Below are positions 1 through 9,400 of a stretch of DNA of 64,000 bases, piece by piece; positions within the stretch are counted from its first letter, which is position 1; the number at the start of each line of letters is the position of its first letter. Under the pieces are notes generated by a model. It was not told the DNA's origin, searched no databases, and was given only the letters and a program-made list of their open reading frames with translations. The position numbers and the translations under genes are program-made. The stretch is from Candidatus Kapaibacterium sp. (lineage in GTDB: Bacteria; Bacteroidota; Ignavibacteria; Kapaibacteriales; UBA7675). The DNA is taken from assembly GCA_028284775.1 (NCBI GenBank), contig JANQRB010000053.1:1-64000 (forward strand). Direction: 5' to 3'.

Positions 1-1
1 C

Positions 2-160
2 CAGCTCGGTATCATCAATGCTGCCGACCGCGTCACCGTACGCAACGCCAGCGGTAATACCGGCTATCTGCCCGAAGATATCACACTCGACGGCATCGTT
101 ACGGCGCCCGACCGTGTGATCGTTCGTAACAACTCCTTCAAAGCCACGCAGGTGCCGTAA
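2..160 (+). CDS. C-terminal fragment of an exported protein with a dockerin-like tail (5'-truncated by window edge)
   Basis: An open frame enters from the left edge and ends with TAA at 158-160; only the last 52 residues are visible. They hold two short, similar segments, 'INAADRVTVRN' and 'DGIVTAPDRVIVRNNS', spaced like the two calcium-loop repeats of a type I dockerin-like module that often closes exported proteins in FCB bacteria. The next two genes end in comparable 'GDLNGDQTVSADDF' tails, which supports reading this as the end of another secreted modular protein. The upstream catalytic or adhesive part is outside the window, so its function is unknown. The frame is clear; the dockerin-like assignment is by eye and moderate. 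Confidence 0.7.
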   Translation, partial: QLGIINAADRVTVRNASGNTGYLPEDITLDGIVTAPDRVIVRNNSFKATQVP

Positions 161-195
161 GATTGAGTTTGAGAAGAGTATAGCAGGTAGTAAAT

Positions 196-231
196 TGGGT
201 CCCCTGAACCACATCAGGGGGCCCACTCTTT
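196..231 (+). terminator. Intrinsic terminator-like hairpin after the truncated first gene
   Basis: A 12-bp stem (196-207 with 214-225, one G-T wobble) closes a 6-nt ACCACA loop and is followed by the weakly T-rich CTCTTT. It lies 36 nt after the stop of the first gene and before the next start, as expected for a terminator, although the T tract is poor. Confidence 0.55.
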
Positions 232-278
232 CCAACAAAACAGAGAAAACTCAATTTCAAACTTAAAGGACTAATCAA

Positions 279-2594
279 ATGAGAAGAGTATACGGCATCA
301 TTCTGCTGGTGATGATCGTTAGTACCTTGCAAGCTGTTGCCTACGATATAACGGTTCGGGTTGTCAACCCGGTGGTGATAGGAACAGATGTGGTCTACGA
401 TGTTTATATCCAAAACACCGGCGTGGACGATGTTCGTCTAACCGAATCGGTGTATGTGTGGAACTACAACAAATTTAAGTTCACCAACCCGGCCGCCTCG
501 GTAAATTCACCCCTTAACTCCAACTATGATCCTTATGCCGATATCGTTTTTAACGACGAGTTGATCATATTCGACATACCTCACGATGTTGGTTCTCCAT
601 CGACATCGAATACTCTGGAAATTGCGAAAACCAATCCCGGCACGCGCCTGGGTACGGTCACAGTTACCAATATCTCCGATTTTCTCGGCGAGATGGATCT
701 CGATTGGGAGCCCGGTTTCGGCGGTACGCTGGTATTTGTCTACGACCCCGCCCTCGATAAAGAGGAAGAGGCGAATATAACGCTTGCTCCGATCGAAACC
801 ATCAAGGTTGGACCGCATTATGACGGTATCATCAAACGCCAGGAACTGCTCAGTAATACCTATTCATTCGATGTGTACCTTAAACACACGGGTGGTCCGG
901 CATTCTTTCTTGATAACTCGGACCTCGTTGTTCGAATACCTGATCTCGCAACAAAATTTACTGCCCCCACTGTCGATGCCGACTTTGGTACTATGAGACT
1001 TGATGATAACTACTCCGTCACGGCGAACATCGCAGGTGATGAAGTGCAAATCACCATCGACGGGCCCGCGGTCGCCGACCAGGCTGAGTTCGATTCCAAA
1101 GTTGAACAGATCGGGGCGGCCGATTGCGGCACAAAAATCGTAAGTATTAGCATAACCGGCGCGAATGGCGGCCAGACGGTGTTTGATATCGACCCCAATT
1201 GGGATTTTGCCTTCCCGGGTGAAACGCAGATTCGCCGTCGCCGTCCTTTGAACTTCAGCGACAATATTACCGATCCTCCCAATGGGACATTTTCTGTTGT
1301 CGCACCACAATTTTCCATCGAAGTGCTGAGGCCTAATGGCGGTGAAAACTTTTGTCAGGGCACGTTGGAAACTATTGAATGGGATAGTGAAAACATCGCT
1401 ACTGTCGATATCACGCTCCTGTCTGCCGGTGTCACGTCGGCAACAATCGCAACCGGAGTATCCGGACCGGGGGGCAGCTATGACTGGAATATTCCAGGCG
1501 GACAGGCTCCAGGTCAATACTCAATTCGCGTAAGCGACGCTTCCAACGGCAATCGTTTCGACGACAGTGACAGTGAGTTTACCATCGTTGCGCCGCCGAC
1601 AATTACCGCGCAACCGCAAAGCACAAGCGCATGTACCGGCCTTAATGTTAATCTTAACGTAACGGCTACAGGAACCGGTCTCGCGTACCAGTGGAAGAAA
1701 AATGGCAATCCGCTCCCGGGCGAAACCGCAGCAACATTGATGTTAACAAGTGTGACGACCGGCAATACCGGCGATTATACTGTTATGGTATCTAACCTCT
1801 GCGGCAGCATCGAATCCGCTACTGCCGCCGTGATGGTTCTGACGCCTCCGGCAATCACGATGCAGCCTCAGGATCTGACCGTGACGGAGCTGGAAACGGC
1901 AACCTTCGCTGTAGTGGCCGGCGGATCGAATCTCACCTATCAGTGGCAGTTCTCAACCGACGGCAATGTCTTTGCACCGCTGCCGGGTGCTACTGCTGCA
2001 ACTCTCAATATTCCCAATGTTCAGCTCAATCAGGCCGGACTCTACCGTGTTGTTGTTTCCGGTGTCTGTCCGCCCGCTGTTACCTCCACGGCAGCCGCTC
2101 TGACGGTGATACCTCTGTTTACAACATTCAATGTAACCGCGTATATGGAGGGCTACTGGCGTGGAACTCATCATCGCCTCACGCCGGTCGCGATCGAGCT
2201 GCGTACAGGTCCTGAATTGGAAACGTCGGCGACTGTTGGCCTTCAAACCGGCATGTTAAGTTCTACAGGGACGATTTCCGCAGAATTTCCAGCGCTGCCC
2301 GATGGCGATTACTGGCTGATAGTTCGTCACGGCGGTCATTTTCCCGTTGCATCCAGCGGACGCCTGAGTGTCAATGCCGGCGATAGCATAGACTATAACT
2401 TCACCGATGCTTCGGACCGCGCTTTCGGCGGAACCGGCGTAACGGTTGAGTTTGAAAACAGCGGTGCATTTATGCAGCGCGCCGGTGATCTAAACGGCGA
2501 CCAGACTGTATCGGCCGACGATTTTATCGAGCACTTTGTGCCGAACTTCGGCCTCTCGAATCCCGGCCGCGTCCCGCGTCTGGAAATCGATTGA
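279..2594 (+). CDS. Secreted modular protein: beta-sandwich repeats, Kre9/KNH-like domain, two Ig-like domains, dockerin-like tail
   Basis: 771 residues with a Sec signal peptide (about 1-22, cleavage near VAYD), so exported. In order: two related N-terminal beta-rich segments (about 23-175 and 180-320) that resemble cohesin-like or adhesion folds; a segment starting 'VLRPNGGENFCQG' (about 350-435) typical of the Ser/Thr-rich Kre9/KNH-like extracellular domain; two Ig-like modules (about 438-530 and 531-620) with the 'YQW' tryptophan strand; then a domain (about 622-735) repeated as the next gene; and a calcium-loop-like tail 'GDLNGDQTVSADDF'. AAAGGA precedes the ATG. No catalytic residues are evident, so a structural or adhesive surface role is inferred. 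It forms a same-strand group with the next two genes. No T9SS domain is seen at its end; the dockerin-like tail takes that place. Confidence 0.8.
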   Translation: MRRVYGIILLVMIVSTLQAVAYDITVRVVNPVVIGTDVVYDVYIQNTGVDDVRLTESVYVWNYNKFKFTNPAASVNSPLNSNYDPYADIVFNDELIIFDIPHDVGSPSTSNTLEIAKTNPGTRLGTVTVTNISDFLGEMDLDWEPGFGGTLVFVYDPALDKEEEANITLAPIETIKVGPHYDGIIKRQELLSNTYSFDVYLKHTGGPAFFLDNSDLVVRIPDLATKFTAPTVDADFGTMRLDDNYSVTANIAGDEVQITIDGPAVADQAEFDSKVEQIGAADCGTKIVSISITGANGGQTVFDIDPNWDFAFPGETQIRRRRPLNFSDNITDPPNGTFSVVAPQFSIEVLRPNGGENFCQGTLETIEWDSENIATVDITLLSAGVTSATIATGVSGPGGSYDWNIPGGQAPGQYSIRVSDASNGNRFDDSDSEFTIVAPPTITAQPQSTSACTGLNVNLNVTATGTGLAYQWKKNGNPLPGETAATLMLTSVTTGNTGDYTVMVSNLCGSIESATAAVMVLTPPAITMQPQDLTVTELETATFAVVAGGSNLTYQWQFSTDGNVFAPLPGATAATLNIPNVQLNQAGLYRVVVSGVCPPAVTSTAAALTVIPLFTTFNVTAYMEGYWRGTHHRLTPVAIELRTGPELETSATVGLQTGMLSSTGTISAEFPALPDGDYWLIVRHGGHFPVASSGRLSVNAGDSIDYNFTDASDRAFGGTGVTVEFENSGAFMQRAGDLNGDQTVSADDFIEHFVPNFGLSNPGRVPRLEID

Positions 2595-2618
2595 CATAAT
2601 CCGACAAGACAGCAGAAA

Positions 2619-2661
2619 AGGCTTCTCGCTTGGACGGCAATAGACCGCAGGCGGGAAGCCT
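2619..2661 (+). other. Hairpin in the intergenic spacer
   Basis: An 11-bp stem (2619-2629 with 2651-2661, one G-T pair) encloses a 21-nt loop between two surface-protein genes. No T tract follows on the + strand, so it is not a clear terminator; it may be an mRNA-processing or stability element. Low confidence in any function. Confidence 0.3.
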
Positions 2662-2728
2662 GCAAAGGATAAAGCACACGCATTGAATTCATGAAAAGAT
2701 TATCTATATAAAAAGTCGGTATTCAACA

Positions 2729-3304
2729 ATGAGAAAGCGATTACTTCAATCCCTTGTCGGCAGTGCATTAGTACTGTTGGTGCTGTTCGCTAACCAGCAC
2801 ACGAAGGTGTATGCGCAGACCATTACGACCTTCGAGGTCACTGCTGTTTTGCAAGGCTATTGGGATGGTGTGGATCATCGCCCGGCAGCCGTTGCAGTCG
2901 AATTACGATCCGGAGTCGACTTAACGACTTCCGTATCGGAAGCCATCACAACCGGCCTTCTCGGTACAGACGCGAAGGTCACGGTAACTTTTGAAGATTT
3001 GCCCAGCGGCGATTACTGGTTAGTAATTCGTCACGGATCGCACATGCCTGTTGCTGCAACGAATCAAATTACCGTAACAGCCGGCCAGACGCACAGCTAT
3101 GACTTCAGCAATGCAAACGATAAGGCTTTTCCCGGATTTGATCCGATTACACCGGTAATCGTTGAGTTTCTCAACACGGGTGTTTTCCAGATTCGTACGG
3201 GAGACCTCGACGGCGACCAGACCGTTTCGGCAAACGACTTCATCTTTTACTTTTCGCCGAATTTTGGTGAGTCGAATGCTGGTGAAGTGCCGGATATCGA
3301 CTAA
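2729..3304 (+). CDS. Small secreted protein, paralogue of the upstream protein's C-terminal domain, with dockerin-like tail
   Basis: 191 residues. The signal peptide spans about 1-30 (KRLLQSLVGSALVLLVLF, cleavage after VYA). The mature part aligns along its length with residues about 622-771 of the upstream protein: 'TTFEVTAVLQGYWDG', 'VAVELRSG', 'DYWLVIRHGSHMPVA', then the calcium-loop-like 'GDLDGDQTVSANDF' and a matching tail. This is a free-standing version of that domain, probably from duplication. Domains of this kind (a beta sandwich followed by one or two dockerin-like loops) close many secreted FCB proteins, where they are thought to act in attachment or calcium-stabilised folding. 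No enzyme motif is seen. Binding to the neighbouring proteins is speculation. Confidence 0.75.
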   Translation: MRKRLLQSLVGSALVLLVLFANQHTKVYAQTITTFEVTAVLQGYWDGVDHRPAAVAVELRSGVDLTTSVSEAITTGLLGTDAKVTVTFEDLPSGDYWLVIRHGSHMPVAATNQITVTAGQTHSYDFSNANDKAFPGFDPITPVIVEFLNTGVFQIRTGDLDGDQTVSANDFIFYFSPNFGESNAGEVPDID

Positions 3305-3430
3305 GAAATATTCAACCGTATCACATCCCAGACAGCTACACACTTTAATCAAAAAGACTAATCGGACCGGTAGATGAGAAGTTCAGAAGCAACTAACGTG
3401 TTATTTCAATTCATACAGAGGAATTGTACG

Positions 3431-6400
3431 ATGTCACACATTGTACCTAGTATTTCCAGAAAAGTTCTGGCACTAGTGCTTGGCCTATTTGTGCTCGGCA
3501 GTTTAAGTGAGGCTTTTGCCGCTAATCAAGTGGAATTCTTTCTGCGCAATCAGCGCCCCAACGATGCCTGTACCGAGTACATGGCTGAACTCTGGGTAAC
3601 GGTTGATCAGGGTTTGCAATGGGATGTGGCCTCTTCCAACATCGGGATTTCCTACAACACGGCTGCCTTATCGGCTCAGAACGTGTCGCCGGCTTTTGAA
3701 GCCAATCCCACATTGACGGCCGATGGCGTCAGTATCACCCAGACTCCGGGTGTCGGTTTTGCCCGTATCAATCTGCTGAAATTTCCGGGCAGCTCGCCGA
3801 CAACAGGTACCTTCAAATTGTGTACGGTGTTATGGGACATCACTGATAAATCAGTCAGTGACAACCTTGTATTCGTCACTGGCGGTCCGACGACGCTTAT
3901 CTTTGATGATGCGATTCAATTAATCTTTAACACGAATGACGCAACGGGTTTCGGCGTCACGAATCCGACGCCTCCGCGCGTAGTGGGTGGACCGGTCATT
4001 ACCGGACAGCCGAGCAGCGTTGTTGCCTGCGAAGGCGATCCGGCAAGCTTTACCGTTGAGGCCAATGGCTGTAATGCCGTTTACGATTGGCAGAAAGACA
4101 TCGCCGGAGTCTGGACATCGACCGGTGAAACAAGCGCAACATTGTCATTTGGCAGTGTCGGTACGGGCGATGCCGGTGACTATCGCGTTATTGTCTCTGC
4201 TGACGAACCACCTGATGCGACCTCCAACACGGTCACGTTAACGGTAAACGTTCCCCCCGTCGTTACGTCACAGCCGCAGAGTACTACTAATTGCGTCGCT
4301 GCGGATGTACAATTCGATGTTGCCTTTACCGGCACTGCGCCTGTAGGAATTCAGTGGCAGATTTTCAATGACGGAACCTTCGTGTGGGATGACCTCCTTA
4401 ACGAAACATCTTCGACCCTGACCGTAACGAATATTCAAGCTTCTGATGACGGAAACCAGTATCGCTCCGTTCTGTCGAATACCTGTGGTACCACGACGAG
4501 CGACGTTGCAATTCTGACGGTTAATACTCCGCCTTCCGTCACGCTCGATCCGAATAACAAGTTTGTCTGTGCCGGCGACGGCGTCACCTTTATGGCGTTG
4601 GCCGACGGTTCGCCTTCACCGACGATTCAGTGGCAGGAAGATACCGGCGGCGGCTTTGCGGATATTCCCGGCGCCAATAGCTCCAGCTATTCTATTCCCA
4701 GTGTTAACCAGACGCAAAACGGCTATCAGTACCGCGCGGTGTTTACAAACATCTGCGGTGTCGCTACTTCTGCGTCGGTAACTCTGACCATTTACGCTGA
4801 TCCAGTTATTACACTCGAGCCGGCAAGTCAAATGGTTTGTTCCGGCGCTACCGTAGTCTTCGGTGTAACAGCCACCAGCGCGATTCCTCTGACCTACCAA
4901 TGGCAGGTTAATTCGGGCGGTGGATTTACGGATCTCGGAACCGAAACAAGTGCAACATTGACACTTACCGGCGTTTTGCCCGGGCAGGACGGTAACAGCT
5001 ACCGGGTGATCGTCGCGAATACCTGCGGCTCGGTTACTTCTTCCGAAGCCAACCTGACCGTATGGACAGTGCCGGCCATTACAAGCAATCCCGTTGATGC
5101 AGCCGATTGCGTCGGCAGCGACGTTATGTTCACGGCTGCAGCCAGCGGTTCGCCGGCCCCGACGGTCCAGTGGCAAGTCGATACCGGCGGCGGCTTCAGC
5201 GATCTTCCCGGTGAAATGTCTCCGACCCTCGTGGTAACCAGCATCAGCGTTTCGATGGACGGCTACGCTTATCGCGCCGTTTTCAGCAATACCTGCGGAA
5301 CCGTTAACAGCGTCGCCGCTAACCTGAATGTCTGGACCGTCCCTGTTGTCACGACCGAACCGGCAAATACTGCTGTCTGCGAAGGCGGCATTGCTGTATT
5401 TACCTCTGCTTCGACGGGCGTTCCGACGCCGAACATTCAGTGGCAGGTCGATACCGGTGGCGGCTATACGGATATTACGGGCGAAACCTCTGCGACGCTG
5501 TTTGTCAGCAGCGTAGCCGCCGGTGATAACGGCAATCTCTACCGCGCAGTGTTCAGCAATACCTGCGGAACGGTAACGAGCTCGGGCGCTTCCCTGACTG
5601 TCTGGACAGCACCGACTATCTCCAGTCAGCCGGTTGACGCCGAAGTGTGTGAAACAAGTACAGCTACCTTCACGGCAATCGGCAGCGGCTTCCCCGCGCC
5701 GGGCGTCCAGTGGCAGGTTAACACCGGTGGCGGTTATATCGACATTACGGGAGCAACCGTAACAACGCTTACTCTCGTCGCCGTTTCGGCTTCCGACAAT
5801 GGCAATCTCTACCGCGCGGTCTTCACGAACGTCTGCGGTTCGGAAACGAGCAACGTAGTTACGCTGACGGTTAATGTCGCTCCCGTTGTTTCGGTCCAGC
5901 CGAATGATGCAAGCGGTTGTACGGGCGATACCTTTGAATTTACAGCCGACGCTACCGGAATGCCGACACCGGATGTCCAGTGGCAGGTTAATTCCGGCGG
6001 CGGATATGTTAACGTAACCGGTGCCACGGCAACTACGCTTACGCTGAACAATGTGCCGGCCAGCGCCGATGGCAACCTGTATCGCGCGGTCTTCACGAAT
6101 CTGTGTGGCAGCGCGACCTCTTCGGCGGCGACTCTGACGATCTTCGATCCGCCGGCAATTACGATGCAGCCGGCTGACGCGATTGTCTGTGAAGGCGATG
6201 ACGCACTCTTCGTTGCAAGCGCCAGCGGCAATCCGATTCCTGCGATTCAGTGGCAGGTGGACATGAACGACGGCAACGGCTGGCAGAACGTCAGCAACGC
6301 TACTCTGAATACCCTGACCGTTGCGGCCGTGACGGCGAGCCAGGACGGCAATAACTATCGCGCAATCTTCAGCAATCAGTGCGGCGTCGCGACATCGAGC

Positions 6401-9400
6401 TCCGTCTTGCTGACGGTTAACACGGAGCCGGTGATTACAGCGGTCCCGCAGGATGTCGATGCTTGCGAAGGCGACAATGTCGAATTCATGGCTGATGCCA
6501 CTGGTCAGCCGACACCGGATGTTCAGTGGCAGGTCAATACCGGCAGCGGCTATGTTGACGTTACCGGTGCGAATACAACGACCTTGTCATTGACAAACGT
6601 ACAGGCCAGCGCCGACGGTAATCTGTATCGCGCGGTATTCTCCAATACCTGCGGTACTGTTACGAGCGCTTCGGCACTGCTCGAAATCGACGTTCCGCCG
6701 GTTGTAACGCTCAACCCGACCAATCAAACGGTCTGCGAAGGCGAAACGGCCTTCTTCACGGCTACCGCTTCCGGATCACCGACCCCGACGGTCCAGTGGC
6801 AGGGCAACGCCAACGACGGCAATGGATTTGTCAATATTCCCGGCAAAACGAGTACGACGCTCGATGTGACGGGCACCTTGCGCCAGTGGGATGGATTCCA
6901 GTACCGTGCGGTTTTCTCGAACCCCTGTGGAACTGAAGTCTTCTCTTCCGTGGCAACCCTGACTGTCAATACTGAGCCCTTGATTACGCAGCAGCCGTCC
7001 AATGCGACTATTTGTGAAGGCGACAACGTCACCTTTACATCCTTGGCTACCAGCCAGCCGGCCGCGACGATCCAGTGGCAGGTCGACAATGGCGGTGGCT
7101 GGATGAATGTCACGAGCGCCAATAGCGCCGACCTGACCTTGTTTGCCGTATCGGCTAATGCCGACGGTAACCTGTACCGCGTTATCTACACGAATATCTG
7201 CGGTTCCTCGACCAGCTCGGTCGCTGTATTGACTGTTAACACGGACCCGGTTGTCACATCGAATCCTTCCGATGTAACGGTTTGCGAATTCTCGTCCGTC
7301 ACTTTCAACGCTTCGGCAACGGGCTCCCCGACTCCGACCGTACAGTGGCAGGTTGATGAAAACGACGGCAACGGTTGGCAGAATATTCCGAACGCTACGT
7401 CGGCTTCGCTTGACGTTGACAACATCCCGGCCAGCTCCGATGGCTTCCAGTATCGCGCGGTATTTACCAATGTCTGCAGCAGTGCTGCGACCTTGCCTGC
7501 GACACTGACGGTCAACACCGAGCCGGTTGTAACGCTCGAGCCGGTTGATTTCACGATCTGCACGGGCTTTGACGCTGTCTTTACCGCCAACGCTACCGGC
7601 AAACCGAATCCGGATGTTCAGTGGCAGGTTAACGACGGCAACGGCTGGATGAACCTGACGGGCCAGACCAGCACGACCCTGACCCTCGTTGCTGTTACGC
7701 CGGGAATGGACGGTAACCTCTATCGCGCCAGCTTCTCGAATGTCTGTGGATTCGATCTGACGACAAGCGCGATGCTGACGGTCAATACGCCGCCCAGCAT
7801 CACGCAGCAGCCGGTTAACACAACGACCTGCTCGGGACAGTCGGCCAGCTTCACCGTGGTCTTCGAAGGCAAGCCGACCCCGACAGTTCAATGGCAGGTC
7901 TTCAATCTTTCGGTTTGGTCGAATCTTGCCAACGCGAACGATCCGACCCTGACTCTTAACAATGTACCTGAAATTTGGGACGGCTACCTCTATCGCGCGG
8001 TTTTGACAAATGAATGCGGTCAGGAGACTTCCGGCGCCGCTTCTCTCCATGTTCAGACAGCGCCTGTTGTTACGGTCGAACCGAATAACCAGACCATCTG
8101 CGAAGGCCAGGATGTCTCTTTCTCGGCGCATGCGACCGGCGATCCTATTCCGACGGTTCAATGGCAGGAAGACACCGGCAGCGGCTGGTCGGACATGACT
8201 GGCCAAAACAATACGGACCTGACCTTGACGGGTGTTCCCGCCTCGGCAAACGGCAACCAGTATCGTGCTGTATTCACAAACGTATGCGGAACGACCGCAA
8301 CGCAGCCTGCTGTGTTGACGGTTAACTCGAATCCGATCGTCCTTACGCATCCGCAGGATGTCGAAGTATGTGAAGGAGCACACGTGCTGTTCTCGGTCGC
8401 GGCATCCGGCACTCCGGCGCCGACGATTCAGTGGCAGCTCGACGATCTTGACGGTAACGGTTTTGAGGATATGATCGGGGAAGAATCGACTGTTCTCGAC
8501 ATCGGCATCGTAGACGCCTCGCAAGACGGCTATATGTACCGTGTTAAGTTGAACAACATTTGCTCGACGCAATTCTCGTCCGTTGCAACCTTGATTGTCA
8601 ACGAAGCACCTGTTGTAACGCTGCAGCCGACGGATGAAATCGTCTGCGAATTCGGCGCTGTACAGTTTACAGCTACCGCCAGCGGTCAGCCGACACCGGC
8701 TATCCAGTGGCAGGTGGATCTCAATGACGGTATCGGCTGGCAGGACCTGGGCGGCGAAACGAGCTCGACCCTGTCGTTGACGAACATCGGACGCACGCTC
8801 GACGGCAATCGCTATCGCGCGGTCTTCACGAACGTTTGCGGTGTTGCGGAATCCGACGATGCTATCCTGACGGTCTGGACCAAGCCCGAAATTACGCTCG
8901 ATCCTGTAAGCATTCTGGTCTGCGAGCCGAACGACGCGGTCTTCACGGCTGATGCCGTCGGCACGCCGAACCCGACTGTTCAGTGGCAGGTCAGCACGGA
9001 TGGTACAACGTGGAGCGATGTAAGCGGTGCTACTTCGGCAACCTACAGCTTCACGCCAACGGTCAACGAAGACGGCAACTGGTATCGTGCGGTCTTTACG
9101 AACGACTGCGGCGCGGCTACGACCGCTTCGGCGCAGTTGACCTACTTCCTGCTGCCCTTCATTACGGAGCAGCCGCAGGATGCGGCCATTTGCGAAGGTG
9201 AAGACTGGACCTTTACGGTTACTGCCGGCGGCACGGAAATATCGCTGCAATGGCGTCATAACGGTGTTGACATTCCGGGTGAGACGGAAGCGACACTGAC
9301 GGTCAGCAATGCGCAAGCTTCCGATGCCGGTAACTACGATGTCGTTATTACCAATACATGTGCGTCGATCACCTCGAATGTAGCGGTCCTGACCGTTAAC

